DNA of 64,000 bases from Hominilimicola fabiformis (GCF_020687385.1 NZ_JAJEQM010000014.1:1-64000), one strand, 5' to 3'; counted from the first letter of the stretch, positions 37,862 to 48,369 are shown. Notes: a model not told the origin generated them from the letters alone. Numbers and translations: made by a program.

Positions 37862-39949
37862 TTATATTGAAGAAAATCTTTTCGCTTTCCTAATAGGAAG
37901 CATATCTACAAGATTTCCTGTTTTCGGTCGTTTTCTTTGCGTTATATTTTTTCTTCGCTCACACATAAGAGCATAAGATGCAAGAGCACAAGTGTAACTT
38001 CTATCGTCGTGAAGTTTGTTTTCCTTTTCGGGAGTTAACATAAATGAATCCTTGCCAGACTCTCTCGGTTTACGCACCATATTCACAATTTCTTCTTTTA
38101 GGCTATCCAAGTTTGCCAAAGCAATCCTATCTTGCCAATCCAATTTAATTGTTTTTGTATTTACTGATTGAATCTTGTCCAGTTCTTTTTGGAATTGCTG
38201 GTCATATTCATCTTGTGGAAGATTTTTTTCTTTAAGTTGTTTTTTTATATCTTCCTTTGCTTTGTTTAAAACGTCTTCATCAATATCAAAAACTGTTAAA
38301 TAATCTTTATTATCATATGGTGCAGTAAATGTAATTTTATCTTGATTCATTAATTCAATCATTGCTTCATACATTTCAGATTTATAACCGGCTGGATTTA
38401 TAAGATGTATCTTATTTACAGCATTGGGAAACTTACTTACATATTCAGAAGAATATTCTTTATCTATAAGTCCTCTATGTGTTATTCCTGCCGAATCGAC
38501 CCAATCCTCCATTAAATAATCGGCAATATTTACGCCACTACCACCTGAACCGGCATCAATATAAACACCAATAATATTACCATATCCATCTACACCACCG
38601 TTATAATCCAATATGACTTTTTTTAAGTATTTTATTTGATCTTGTGTTTGCATTGGCGACTTAATCTTTTTACCAACATCAATAAGATTCATACAATTTA
38701 CTAAACGCATTTTCTTTTCAGTTGAGCCATCTGGCAATTTAGAATCGTATATTTCTCCAACAAGAATGACCGAGTTATCTCGTGATCTGGCTGGGTCATA
38801 TGCAATTACAAATTTCTTATCACCCGTATCATTATAAAGTAATGGTTTGTATACTCGTTCATTGCGAGTAATAACTCCACGTCTTATAATTGCATCCGAA
38901 CCTGCGTCAGTTGTAAATTCACAATAATACTCTCTACGTGCTTTTTCGGGATTAGAACGCATGTCAGACTCTATCATTTCTCGTGTAAGAGCAGGTGTAG
39001 TGGGGATATTCATAATAGTAGGTTTCATAACTAAATCGCAATCAATTTGGGCTACAAAATAATCTTTATTTCCCATAATCATTTGTTTGCTAAAATCACG
39101 ATACATTGTATAAAAGGGAGTGTCTGTAGAAGAAGCAGATGAAACATAAACTAATTGATTAGGAATAGGTTTAGGAATGGCTAATAATCTTGTTTGGTCT
39201 ATCATATTTCCATCTTTATCAAAACCAGTAGCAAATTCGTTTTTTGTGGCACAAAAAGCCTTATAAACAGAAAGTAAATCTTGAGACAAAAAAGCACTTT
39301 CGTCAAAAATAACACATGAGGCTCGAGCGCCCCTATTACGATCGATATTCGACGAAAGCGTTCTGGAGAACGAACCATTATGTAAACTATATGTAAAACC
39401 ACTTGGATTGTGTGAAAAACCATCGCCACTTGCATTTGGAACTTCTACTTCATTTTTGAAAATATATCCAGAAGAATTTATTAATGAAGCTATTCTGTCA
39501 TTCGCAATATCCTCTAATTTTTTAAAAGTTGTAGCTGATTGTTGACTGCTACCGGAAGCAATATAACAGTTCCAAGGTTGAATAGCTAACATTTGTTTTG
39601 CCATTGCAAATAAAACAATCCAAAAACTTTTACCATATGCACGAGATGCACATATCATAACTTGGGGAGTAGCCCATGACATTTGCATTAAATATGCTTG
39701 AGAATCTAACAGCTGTATATTAAAAAAATCTTTTATAAACTTAACGGGGTTTTCTTGATAATAATTTTTTTCTTCGGCAATCCTTTGAAAACCTTCCACC
39801 TTTCGAGAACTCATAGGATATATAATATCCTTATGATATATTTTTGTGTGATTTTCTATTCCCAAAAGTTCTCGAACAAATGAAGCACCATATATACATC
39901 TATTTGCAATTTCATCATTATATACAACTGGATATTTAAACTGTTCCAT
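37862..39949 (-). CDS. terminase large subunit, about 695 aa
   Basis: An ATPase with a Walker A-like CASRAYGKSF and Walker B SCVIFDESAF. A C-terminal nuclease region has KFVIAYDPARSRDNS (Asp) and GVYIDAGSGGSG (Asp). Start at 39949 follows GAGGA; an ATG at 39988 has a poor site. It packages DNA with the portal. SPbeta-like neighbourhood. Confidence 0.85.
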   Translation of the reverse strand: MEQFKYPVVYNDEIANRCIYGASFVRELLGIENHTKIYHKDIIYPMSSRKVEGFQRIAEEKNYYQENPVKFIKDFFNIQLLDSQAYLMQMSWATPQVMICASRAYGKSFWIVLFAMAKQMLAIQPWNCYIASGSSQQSATTFKKLEDIANDRIASLINSSGYIFKNEVEVPNASGDGFSHNPSGFTYSLHNGSFSRTLSSNIDRNRGARASCVIFDESAFLSQDLLSVYKAFCATKNEFATGFDKDGNMIDQTRLLAIPKPIPNQLVYVSSASSTDTPFYTMYRDFSKQMIMGNKDYFVAQIDCDLVMKPTIMNIPTTPALTREMIESDMRSNPEKARREYYCEFTTDAGSDAIIRRGVITRNERVYKPLLYNDTGDKKFVIAYDPARSRDNSVILVGEIYDSKLPDGSTEKKMRLVNCMNLIDVGKKIKSPMQTQDQIKYLKKVILDYNGGVDGYGNIIGVYIDAGSGGSGVNIADYLMEDWVDSAGITHRGLIDKEYSSEYVSKFPNAVNKIHLINPAGYKSEMYEAMIELMNQDKITFTAPYDNKDYLTVFDIDEDVLNKAKEDIKKQLKEKNLPQDEYDQQFQKELDKIQSVNTKTIKLDWQDRIALANLDSLKEEIVNMVRKPRESGKDSFMLTPEKENKLHDDRSYTCALASYALMCERRKNITQRKRPKTGNLVDMLPIRKAKRFSSI

Positions 39950-40019
39950 ATAATTCTTCCTCATATTTTTCAATAGTATCCCTGTCATATCGAAACTCAG
40001 GTAGTATTTTCTTCTTCAT
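39936..40019 (-). CDS. possible 27-aa overlapping peptide
   Basis: An ATG at 40019 with a strong site (GGGAGG), ending at 39936 inside the terminase start, in another frame. It may couple terminase translation to the upstream gene. No homology judged. Confidence 0.3.
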   Translation of the reverse strand: MKKKILPEFRYDRDTIEKYEEELYGTV

Positions 40020-41277
40020 TTTCCTTTTTCCTCCCTAATACATATGTATTAACAATGTTATCGAGGTCGCATAAATTAGCATCTTTCAATAAATTTTTAT
40101 CTTGCATTGTATCTCGCAAATCTAAATTTTCTTGTAATAAAATACGAAAAGCTTCACGCAACCCATCATTCTCCTCAGTTAATGCACTTAGTTTTTTTCT
40201 TTGCTCTGCTACCATATCCGCCCATTCAGATTCATCGTTGTTCAAAGCTTTTAAAATAGCAGACATACTAATATCAGCAACTTGTTGCATACCTTTACAA
40301 GTATCTATATTATATCCATTTATTCTTCCTTCTCTTAAATCGAGATCTTTAATTTTTTTCAATTTACCTGTCCAAGTATTTTCACCCTTTTTTGCATTCT
40401 TATTATATTTCAATGAAATACAACTATCTTGAGCCAAGTTCGTAATAATAGATGTAATTTTGCTTTTACTATCTTGTAGAGTTTTAATTGTTGCTGAATT
40501 TTTTTCAATATTGTTTATATCAGACATTAATTTAGCAACCGTATCATCTATCTTTGACTGCTGAAGAAAGCCTCTAACTATTGAAATTGCAGATGAAGTT
40601 CTCATCATATCGTCATTAGCATCTTCACTAGAATCCAATAATCCTAATAATTGCGAATATAAAAAAGGTTGATCTTCAATAGCCTCTTGTTCAAATGGAT
40701 CATAATTAAGAAGACGTTTAACATCCTCTTTATTCTTTTGACAATCTTCATAAACGTCTTGCCCCAAATGCTCATTTATGATATTTACTTCAGTTTTTTC
40801 ATCATCATAAACGATTTTTTCTTTATAAAAGTCCGAATCAAAAAATGTCAAACCAAGATAATTTACCATTTGAATATTTTTAATATAAGCCGACCATGCA
40901 TTATGTTTTACCTTTCCGGCTATTAAATTTTCAGATTCCTGCACACTTGCGTTCCATACAGTATTTAAAAATGGTTTTTGCAAATATTTCAATGCCAAAA
41001 TTACACTTTCCTTAGTCGGTTCATGTTCTTCTCCATTTTTATCTACTCTCAATGCTATTTTTCTCGCACATTCTCGACATATAGGAGTGCAAGTAGTTTC
41101 ACCATACATCGGATCTGTATTCACATAGAAATGAGTTTCTCTATTTTTATGTTTTTTACACATTAAACAAAATGCAGTAGAATCATATTTCTCTATTTTT
41201 TCTTCTAACTCTTTAACTTTTTCTCTTGCTTGAGCAGCCGTTAATTTTACTGGTTGCTCAGTCTTTTTTACTGCCAT
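39997..41277 (-). CDS. terminase-associated protein, 426 aa (possible small terminase)
   Basis: The N-terminal half has a CLMCKKH...CRECARKIA zinc motif; the C-terminal third is coiled coil (EQRKKLSALTEENDGLREAF). Directly upstream of the large terminase. Start at 41277 follows AAGGAG; the ATG at 41355 lacks one. Small-subunit role inferred from place. Confidence 0.5.
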   Translation of the reverse strand: MAVKKTEQPVKLTAAQAREKVKELEEKIEKYDSTAFCLMCKKHKNRETHFYVNTDPMYGETTCTPICRECARKIALRVDKNGEEHEPTKESVILALKYLQKPFLNTVWNASVQESENLIAGKVKHNAWSAYIKNIQMVNYLGLTFFDSDFYKEKIVYDDEKTEVNIINEHLGQDVYEDCQKNKEDVKRLLNYDPFEQEAIEDQPFLYSQLLGLLDSSEDANDDMMRTSSAISIVRGFLQQSKIDDTVAKLMSDINNIEKNSATIKTLQDSKSKITSIITNLAQDSCISLKYNKNAKKGENTWTGKLKKIKDLDLREGRINGYNIDTCKGMQQVADISMSAILKALNNDESEWADMVAEQRKKLSALTEENDGLREAFRILLQENLDLRDTMQDKNLLKDANLCDLDNIVNTYVLGRKKENEEENTT

Positions 41278-41400
41278 AATTAACAGCTCCTTTAACATAT
41301 TTTGAGGAAGTGCAGGATTTGCACCTACATAATTGCTTTTCTTCCTATATGACAAAAGAGCAGGGGGGTACCTACTCTTTCTTTGTTGATTTATTGTTTG

Positions 41401-42423
41401 TTAAATAAATGCCTCATCGGCATCATCAGAATCTTCTCGGATTACATATATTTGAGTTGTTTCACTACTTTCGTGTCCCAATAACTTTTGTGCCGTTTCT
41501 AAACTTCTGTGATCATGACAAACAAGATTGGTCGCTCTACTTCGACGGAAGTTATGCGGCGTACATCTACGCCCTACAATTTCTGAAATTTCGCCGATAC
41601 ACCAATCGTTAAATGTTCCTTCTCCGACTTGATGAGTTTCACCATTCTTTTGTTTAATAACAAACATATAAGGACAATCATCTTCTCCACGAATCTCAAG
41701 CCATTTCTTTAAAGTATCCATAACATCTTGTCCAAACTGAAGATGACGAACTTTTCCAACAGAACTACGTCCCTTGCAACGAATTTCATGTGTTTTATAC
41801 GACACTGATTCAACCTCTTGTTCTTTTCCGTTTTCATCAATGATTGTAACCATTTTTCTTTTAGGTGTGTAATTTACAACTTCCTTTAATAATTGTCTTG
41901 ATTCTGCTCGTCTACAACCTGTTGAATATGTAAATTTTACATACGCAAGCTTTTGCCATTCTTCACGTTCTTCTAAAACTTTACACAAGTGTTCTATTTC
42001 CTCTGGAGTTAATGGCTCTTTTGTATAAACCCTTCCTGTTTTGGGAATTTGCATCTCGGAAGTAACATAATTGCGAAATTGCGGATAATCGTCTTCGTAA
42101 AAATTTTCAATAAATTTATTAAAAGCACTCACCGATGACTTTTTAAACTTTATTCCCGATTCTGAAAATCCTCTAACAGCGAGCCAATTTAAATATCTTA
42201 AAAACTCTTTCTTACGAATTTCTGTACAATTTTTATCATGTAAATTGTTCTTCACCCAAACGAAAAATATCCTCAATGCACTACGATAGGCAATTAAACT
42301 TTTAGGCGAAAGATGCACTTGATTGTTAAGATAATCTTCTACCATATCTCGATTGAACTCATTTACTGTTAGCCATTCTTCATCAGTTATTTCTTCTGAT
42401 CTATTCGCAGGTTTACCATCCAT
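41401..42423 (-). CDS. tyrosine recombinase/integrase, 340 aa
   Basis: N-terminal SAM-like DNA-binding domain. The catalytic domain has Arg in STGCRRAESRQL, Lys near RCKGR, HNFRRSR (HxxR), LGHES (His) and the Tyr in TTQIYV, so the active site is complete. Start at 42423 follows GGAAGTGA. It lies between terminase and endonuclease genes; no attachment site was recognised. It could act in phage integration or genome resolution. Confidence 0.85.
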   Translation of the reverse strand: MDGKPANRSEEITDEEWLTVNEFNRDMVEDYLNNQVHLSPKSLIAYRSALRIFFVWVKNNLHDKNCTEIRKKEFLRYLNWLAVRGFSESGIKFKKSSVSAFNKFIENFYEDDYPQFRNYVTSEMQIPKTGRVYTKEPLTPEEIEHLCKVLEEREEWQKLAYVKFTYSTGCRRAESRQLLKEVVNYTPKRKMVTIIDENGKEQEVESVSYKTHEIRCKGRSSVGKVRHLQFGQDVMDTLKKWLEIRGEDDCPYMFVIKQKNGETHQVGEGTFNDWCIGEISEIVGRRCTPHNFRRSRATNLVCHDHRSLETAQKLLGHESSETTQIYVIREDSDDADEAFI

Positions 42424-42458
42424 AAAAATCACTTCCTTCCTAAATTAAAACAACAAGT

Positions 42459-44120
42459 TTAACTAATTTTCTTTTTGACATATGCATTTCTTAGAAATTG
42501 TTTAGAATAGTCCAATTCCCCGGTTGTATTTCTGATTTTAACCCAATCAATATTATTCTGATAGAAATGTTCGATTTTCTTTTTTAACTCCAAAGACGGA
42601 TTGGTCAATATATTTTCAAAATTCTCTCTAGTTAAATCACATGGAAATAAAATAAAATAGATAAGATTATTAGATTTTAATAAAAATTCTTTTTTAAATA
42701 ATTTTTGTCTATATCTTTCTTTTGATTTACTTCGAGATATAGCTTTGTTAGCATAAAACCAAGTTTTATATTCACTTAAAATACCTGCAATCTCTATGTA
42801 AATTATTTTCCCGTCTATGTGTATGACATAATCACAGTTCATATTGCCTTTGTAATTTGGGATAAATGTCGAATACTTTACATCCCTAAAATAATCAATA
42901 TTGTATTTTAGTCCCTTTTCTTTTAAATATTTAGAAAACATATATTCAAATTGACTCGTAACATGTTCATTGTCTGAAAAGGTGAAATTTATCCCACATC
43001 CTTGCTTCCCAAATGAAATGTTATATTGTTCAAATATTTCTGATAATTGTTTAGAGTAATACTTCTTTGCATATTTTTCTAAAGTGTTATAATTACTCCA
43101 ATTAGAGTGAGCATTGATTTCTCTAGTTGTAATAAAATTTCTTCCATCACTCCTAATAAAATCGCATATAGTGGCAATCATGTCATCAAAATCTTCTTTC
43201 GATAATTGTTTATCTATCATTGAATCTATATTTATTTCCAATCCTAAATCCTGTTTCATTTTATTTAAAGAACCCCAAATATTACGTATCATTTGAATGC
43301 TTACTTGTCCATACTTATAACCTCTAAAATCATCATACATAAGAGGTCTATCGTATTTCTTTGCCATATCTAATATTATTGCAGTACATTGCTCTTTTGT
43401 CATGTGTCTTGTGTAAAGTCCAGCCCATTCTTTAAACGTGTCAATATTATTAACAGTTTTATCAGGACAATTATTTACAAACCATCGTATATTTGGCAAT
43501 TTGTATTTTTTACAATTATCGCCCTGAGACAGAAGATACAAATTGTTCCCAATTTGCGGATTTTCGTGAATTGCTTTTCTTAATCCTTCAATATATTGAT
43601 CATAATAATTTACATTAGGAACTGATAATTCATAACAATTTATCTTCGCCAACTCATCATTTAATGTTGTGCCGTATCTTCTAAATCTATCCAACATTGT
43701 GCTATATGTAAATGAAAAGCCGTTTTCAATTGTATATTCATTATTTTTAGGAAATCTATTATTTTTATCATAAAAATTTTTTAGTGAATCAATAATATGT
43801 TCTTTTGTTAACCCACTAGCATAATCACGATGTTGAACATCACATGTACATAAATACATGCCATTTCTTTCAACATTTTTTCTGTATTTTGAATATTGAA
43901 TACTCTTAATATTGTTACAATTAGGACAATCGCATTTTACATTAACATATACATTAGATGATTTTGGTAAATCTTTTGCTTTTACTTTTATTGTAGTTCC
44001 TTGTGGAATTACCCATTTATAGTTCTTTTTTATTCTTGGCATTATATAGCCAAGTCCTTCATAATGCGTGATTAGTCTATTATTTAATTCTATTTCAACT
44101 TCTTCATTTATCAATCCCAT
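42459..44120 (-). CDS. homing-type endonuclease, 553 aa
   Basis: A CDCPNC...CTC zinc segment, then several homing-endonuclease-associated repeats (HIIDSLKNFYDKNNRFPKNN pattern). A C-terminal PD-(D/E)XK-like core follows (NCDYVIHIDGKIIYIEIAG). Start at 44120 follows AAGGTAGGA. Free-standing and intact; its target is unknown. Such enzymes spread between phages. Confidence 0.65.
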   Translation of the reverse strand: MGLINEEVEIELNNRLITHYEGLGYIMPRIKKNYKWVIPQGTTIKVKAKDLPKSSNVYVNVKCDCPNCNNIKSIQYSKYRKNVERNGMYLCTCDVQHRDYASGLTKEHIIDSLKNFYDKNNRFPKNNEYTIENGFSFTYSTMLDRFRRYGTTLNDELAKINCYELSVPNVNYYDQYIEGLRKAIHENPQIGNNLYLLSQGDNCKKYKLPNIRWFVNNCPDKTVNNIDTFKEWAGLYTRHMTKEQCTAIILDMAKKYDRPLMYDDFRGYKYGQVSIQMIRNIWGSLNKMKQDLGLEINIDSMIDKQLSKEDFDDMIATICDFIRSDGRNFITTREINAHSNWSNYNTLEKYAKKYYSKQLSEIFEQYNISFGKQGCGINFTFSDNEHVTSQFEYMFSKYLKEKGLKYNIDYFRDVKYSTFIPNYKGNMNCDYVIHIDGKIIYIEIAGILSEYKTWFYANKAISRSKSKERYRQKLFKKEFLLKSNNLIYFILFPCDLTRENFENILTNPSLELKKKIEHFYQNNIDWVKIRNTTGELDYSKQFLRNAYVKKKIS

Positions 44121-44353
44121 AAAATATCCTACCTTTCTTGCTACCATTTGATAATATATAGAATAGGGAAGAGTGGTAGGAACTCTATACAAATCGGTAG
44201 CTACTCCGACTTGCCCTATTCTAAATACGTAATTAATCGTCAATCTAATTGAATGACGACCTACTTTCATATTCTCCGTTTCATAAACGAAAAACATAAC
44301 ATTTCGAGCAATCAAGGAATTGAACCTCGACAAAGAAACCATTTTACCCATAG

Positions 44354-44384
44354 AAAAAGAGTGTGCAATTTCTCACACACTCTC
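44354..44384 (-). terminator. terminator after the 189-aa gene
   Basis: GAGTGTG-10 nt-CACACTC followed by TTTTTC on the minus strand. The 230 nt from here to the endonuclease start hold tRNA-like T-arms but no complete tRNA. Confidence 0.7.
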
Positions 44385-44398
44385 ACAATTCATATAGT

Positions 44399-44968
44399 TC
44401 ACCAACCGAATATTTCACGAATTCTGTCCATTTCCGCAAAACATTCATCCATATGATTAAGATTATCTCTTGCTCTACCAAGTAAGTCTCTAATCTCATC
44501 ATCACTCAAATTTGATTTAACAACAACATACTTGCCGTCATCAATATCATCAATCAACTCATCTTCATAGTCTTCTTCAACTTCATCAGCATAATCCACT
44601 TCATAAACTTCTGCGTTTTTATTCAAATTACAATGAATTAGTCTTGACGAGCAATCACTGAGAATATATAGTACCTCACTATCATAATTGAAATATTTGT
44701 CATTTCTCTTAGCCGGTTCAACGAAAACCTCATACTCGTTGTTGATAGATAAAATATATTCATCATCATACTCAACCACGCCACTCAAACCTATCTCAAG
44801 TGATATGAAGTAAACATCATCATAACAAGCCAATTCTTTTATAATTGGTTCAATATCTTCATAATGTCCAATTACCGATATATTCTTAAATACTTTTGAC
44901 TGATGATCAAGTTCAAATATAATATCATCTGCCAAAGTTTCCATATCATCTACTATGTAATTCTTCAT
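44399..44968 (-). CDS. acidic hypothetical protein, 189 aa
   Basis: Very acidic (EVEEDYEDELIDDIDDGKY), with a helical end. Start at 44968 follows GAGG. It overlaps the end of the HU gene region by 17 nt spacing and shares its unit. Acidity could mimic DNA, but nothing more can be said. Confidence 0.5.
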   Translation of the reverse strand: MKNYIVDDMETLADDIIFELDHQSKVFKNISVIGHYEDIEPIIKELACYDDVYFISLEIGLSGVVEYDDEYILSINNEYEVFVEPAKRNDKYFNYDSEVLYILSDCSSRLIHCNLNKNAEVYEVDYADEVEEDYEDELIDDIDDGKYVVVKSNLSDDEIRDLLGRARDNLNHMDECFAEMDRIREIFGW

Positions 44969-44984
44969 ATGTTTAACCTCACTA

Positions 44985-45260
44985 TTATTCGTTGATTTGA
45001 TCTTTAAATGCTTTCTTGAATTCTGCCTTTGGTGCATACTTTGCTGATATAGCAATAGCTTCACCTGTACGAGGGTTTTTACCTGTTCTTGCTTCTCTAT
45101 GTACCTTTGTAAACTTTACAAAACCAGTAATATCAACAACACCCTCTGTCAAAATGCCGTCCTTTATAATATCAATAACTGAACCAACAACTTCTGTTGC
45201 TGCCTTCTTTGTTACATTGTTCTTTTCTGCATATACTGCAATAATATCATTCTTTTTCAT
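44985..45260 (-). CDS. HU-family DNA-binding protein (YonN-like), 91 aa
   Basis: MKKNDIIAVYAEKNNVTKKAATEVV, then the beta-arm GREARTGKNPRTGEAI-type segment, here VHREARTGKNPRTGEAIAI: the HU/IHF signature. A dimeric DNA-bending protein. In SPbeta a similar gene lies near the phage RNA polymerase gene. Confidence 0.9.
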   Translation of the reverse strand: MKKNDIIAVYAEKNNVTKKAATEVVGSVIDIIKDGILTEGVVDITGFVKFTKVHREARTGKNPRTGEAIAISAKYAPKAEFKKAFKDQINE

Positions 45261-45488
45261 AATTAATTTTCCTTTCGTTCTTTACAATTATTTTTTTTAA
45301 ATTTAACTCAATAGGGTACTGATACTCCAACGGCTAAAGCACGTTGGGTTCTTATATACACAAACTTCCAAATATACTCGAAAGCATATAAGACTAATCT
45401 GTTTCTATAAGACTTTCACTACCAAACTCGCTAACGCTTGTTTAACAATAGCATAAGGCTCGTATCAAAACCTTTTATATATTATCTT

Positions 45489-46949
45489 TTAAATTGCTAT
45501 ACTACTTAAATTTTTATGTCCAGTTAATCTATCTACTTCCAAATTATGAAGTTGATAGAAATTTTCAAATCGTTCATTACATTTATCAATATCAAAACTC
45601 TTTAAATCACTTGCTATATTCATTATTAAGAAAGCTGAATACAAATCTCTTTGCACCTTAATTCCACAAAAATCGTTCCATCTTTGAGACAATGTTTTCT
45701 TCTGATAAGTTCCATCAAAATGATTAAATTGACTTGCTTTAGCACTCCAAGTATCTATTTTAATTAAATGCTTATCATAATAAGATAGCTTTCTGTCTAT
45801 AATTTCTAATAACATCGCAGGTGCTCTGTTAGCAATAGACTTCCCAAATCGTTTCTTCTTTTTAAATCTACCTTGTTCATTCTTTTCTGTCTTTGTAGAT
45901 TTCTTAGCAAGTCCTGAAAAATTCATTGTTTCAACATAGATATTATCGCCAAGTGATATAATTTGATTAGCCAAGCATTCATGTTGATATTTTCTTACAT
46001 CTGCTTGTTTACGATTTAATTCCTTTAATTCATTTTGATATTTGATATAATGATTTGATTTATTCCAAGTTACTTTCTTACTACCTTGTTTCTTGATAGC
46101 ACCATCTTCATTGTAATTATTAGGATTCGTTGCTCTACGACTTCTATCCATTTTTCGTAGTAATCTTCGTTTTTCATTCTCAATATTTTGTACATTATCT
46201 GCAAGTTCTAATATCTTTACATCAGTAGAAGATGAATAAGCGATAGTAGAAGTGCCAATGTCAATGCCAACATTGCCTTGTCCTATGCAATGTTTTATTT
46301 CACCTGTTTTCGTGTCGATTTTAACTGGTGGATTTCCTTTGAAAACGATTTGAACATAATACTTATATTTATTTCGTACATATTTTCTAACAATACGACA
46401 ATATGAAATATCTGATTGCATTGCTTGATACTCATAATAGTTATCATAGTCAATGATTACAGGTATTTTTAATCCATTCCATAAAATCATATTATTTTTG
46501 AAACGTATGCCAGTCTTATTAGATTTTCCTTCTAAGGAATTAAGATTACCATACTTTTTATAATGTATCTTTTCTCCATTTTCATAGAAAAATTTATCAT
46601 ATGCTTTCCATAAATTAGTAGCTATTTTCTGTGAAGTAAAAGCATCTATATTATCAGAAAAATGTTTTTGCATTTTCTTTACATCTGCATGAAATGAATA
46701 CTCTGACATACCATATTGTTTTCTTATTTCAGAAATTTCTTTCCAAATAAGTTTATCTTTCTTTTTATCTCCTGATAGTTTCGACATAAGATTTCTATAT
46801 TTTGTAGTCTTAATCATTTCCTTATACCGCTTTTGTGTCACATTTACTAAGGAATTATAAATCTGTCTGCCAATTTCAAAACGTTTATCTAAAATATCTT
46901 CTTGATATTTTTCTGTTTTAAGAGGAAATTGAACTATAAAATTTGCCAT
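45489..46949 (-). CDS. tnpB: TnpB-like RNA-guided nuclease without zinc finger, 486 aa
   Basis: RuvC Asp in GIDIGTSTIAYSS, Glu in YVETMNFSGLAKK and a C-terminal RDLYSAFLI Asp are visible. The usual four-Cys zinc ribbon between them is absent; a SQFNHFDGTYQKK segment stands there. It is longer than typical TnpB (about 370-400 aa). Start at 46949 follows GGTGGTG. A third, distinct TnpB lineage in this window. Confidence 0.75.
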   Translation of the reverse strand: MANFIVQFPLKTEKYQEDILDKRFEIGRQIYNSLVNVTQKRYKEMIKTTKYRNLMSKLSGDKKKDKLIWKEISEIRKQYGMSEYSFHADVKKMQKHFSDNIDAFTSQKIATNLWKAYDKFFYENGEKIHYKKYGNLNSLEGKSNKTGIRFKNNMILWNGLKIPVIIDYDNYYEYQAMQSDISYCRIVRKYVRNKYKYYVQIVFKGNPPVKIDTKTGEIKHCIGQGNVGIDIGTSTIAYSSSTDVKILELADNVQNIENEKRRLLRKMDRSRRATNPNNYNEDGAIKKQGSKKVTWNKSNHYIKYQNELKELNRKQADVRKYQHECLANQIISLGDNIYVETMNFSGLAKKSTKTEKNEQGRFKKKKRFGKSIANRAPAMLLEIIDRKLSYYDKHLIKIDTWSAKASQFNHFDGTYQKKTLSQRWNDFCGIKVQRDLYSAFLIMNIASDLKSFDIDKCNERFENFYQLHNLEVDRLTGHKNLSSIAI

Positions 46950-46984
46950 TGTATTCACCACCTTCCTAATAATATATTCTCCGT

Positions 46985-47090
46985 TTAATATCGTTTCTTT
47001 TGATTTTCTACATATTTCTTAATCGTTTCGCTACATACATTACCAGCAGTTGAAACAAAATAACTCAATATGTGTATAAAATCAATACAT
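46985..47090 (-). pseudogene. tnpA: 3' remnant of IS200 Y1 transposase tnpA
   Basis: Translates to SYFVSTAGNVCSETIKKYVENQ and a stop, the known C-terminus of IS200-type TnpA. The catalytic HUH and Tyr parts are missing. Shows the element once had a full tnpA-tnpB pair. Confidence 0.7.
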
Positions 47091-47166
47091 ACATACACAT
47101 AAATATATATACGCTATCCATCCCACACCTAAAGGAGTGGGCTTTTCGATAGATTGTTGTAAAAAA

Positions 47167-48369
47167 CTAGTTTAATTTCAGCGTATATTCGCAAACCTTT
47201 CCTTTAGTCTGTTCAAATACCAATAACTTTGCAGAAGCATTAGCACTCTTACGCAAAGATAAAGAGTAACTGTCTATGCCAATGATAGAGCCAACATTTA
47301 TTACTTCGCTATTTACACCAATTTCTTCTGTCTTATTGTGATGCAAATGACCTGCTAACAAATACTGAATAGGAACATTGTAAATCCTTGAAAACTCATC
47401 AATGGCAGTTTTCATATTCTTTACTTCACCATGTATTCCTAAAATAGTATTACAAGCCACTTGTGCATAAATAAATCCAGTAGGATTTTCTATGTAAGTA
47501 AAGTTTGGATTGTCTTTTAATCGAGTTTTGATAAACTCAGCAACAACTTTGCCCATATTATCCTCTGTGAAAGTACCTTTTGGTTGTCCAAGCATACGAA
47601 GTTCTGAATGATTACCATTCGTAGACTGATATTTAACTCGTACATACTTAGTCAATTCATTCAACCAATTAGAAATGAAATCAGCATACTTAATTGTTCC
47701 GTCAACAACACCATATCTCAATTTCATCAACTGTGAAACTCTTAGAATACCATCATTGAAATCACCCATATTAAATACATGGAGAGTATCAATATTTTCT
47801 TTATCTATGATTTCAACAGTCTGATTGAATAAATCCCACATTCTTTCTTCAAAGATTTCGGGACTGTAAGCATTTATAATATCACCAAATAATCCCTTTA
47901 ACTCATATTCAATGCCAAAATGTTCATCACCATACACAAGGGCGAAACCACGAGTGTTATGTTTTGGCTCAATATAAGTGGGAATATCCATAGGTGTGAG
48001 AGCAGCAATAGCATTACAAATCTTTTCTGTAATCAATTCATCCCTAGCTTCTTCACGCAACCAACGATTATATTCCAACTTTTCTGTTTGGAGTTTCACC
48101 TTTGCCTTGTTCAACTCTCTCTTTTGAAACTCAAGTTCTTTAAGTTGCTCACTTGACTCACTAAACTTACTCTGATTTGCATTTAACATTTTTTGGAAAG
48201 ATTGAAACTTCTTTCGATATGTACTTTCGCCAAAATCGTTTCCTGTTAATTTATTGATTACCACTGCAACGTCAGACCAAGTTCCTATTATGTCTTTTTG
48301 AGAACAAATTCTGTAAATAAGTTCTTCCTCAGTTTCATCTTGAAGTCTTTCAAACTTAATAACGTCCAC
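47167..48369 (-). CDS. calcineurin-like metallophosphoesterase, 400 aa
   Basis: Residues 1-120 are helical. The catalytic domain shows YGDEHFG, NMGDFNDG, STNGNHSE, GIHGE and AGHLHH, the metal-binding motifs of the family. Likely a nuclease or phosphatase acting on phage DNA. Positioned where SPbeta has YonJ, next to YonK. Confidence 0.8.
   Translation of the reverse strand: MDVIKFERLQDETEEELIYRICSQKDIIGTWSDVAVVINKLTGNDFGESTYRKKFQSFQKMLNANQSKFSESSEQLKELEFQKRELNKAKVKLQTEKLEYNRWLREEARDELITEKICNAIAALTPMDIPTYIEPKHNTRGFALVYGDEHFGIEYELKGLFGDIINAYSPEIFEERMWDLFNQTVEIIDKENIDTLHVFNMGDFNDGILRVSQLMKLRYGVVDGTIKYADFISNWLNELTKYVRVKYQSTNGNHSELRMLGQPKGTFTEDNMGKVVAEFIKTRLKDNPNFTYIENPTGFIYAQVACNTILGIHGEVKNMKTAIDEFSRIYNVPIQYLLAGHLHHNKTEEIGVNSEVINVGSIIGIDSYSLSLRKSANASAKLLVFEQTKGKVCEYTLKLN

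Larger units (their letters stand above)
45310..47160 (-). mobile_element. decayed IS200/IS605-type element with tnpB
   Basis: Bounded by a left-end hairpin CCCACTCCTTTAGGTGTGGG (near 47130) and a right-end hairpin CCAACGTGCTTTAGCCGTTGG (near 45340). It holds a tnpA 3' remnant and tnpB. No group I intron core is present, and it sits between genes, not within one. The exact ends are approximate. Confidence 0.7.

Noticed and set aside
44121-44350. tRNA genes suggested by T-arm-like GAGGTTCAATTCC and by AATAGGG...CCCTATT pairing
   Set aside because: No matching 5' acceptor for the first; the second is only 59 nt and lacks a D arm. At best remnants.
45310-47160. Third IStron
   Set aside because: No group I P, Q, R or S motifs and it does not interrupt a gene.
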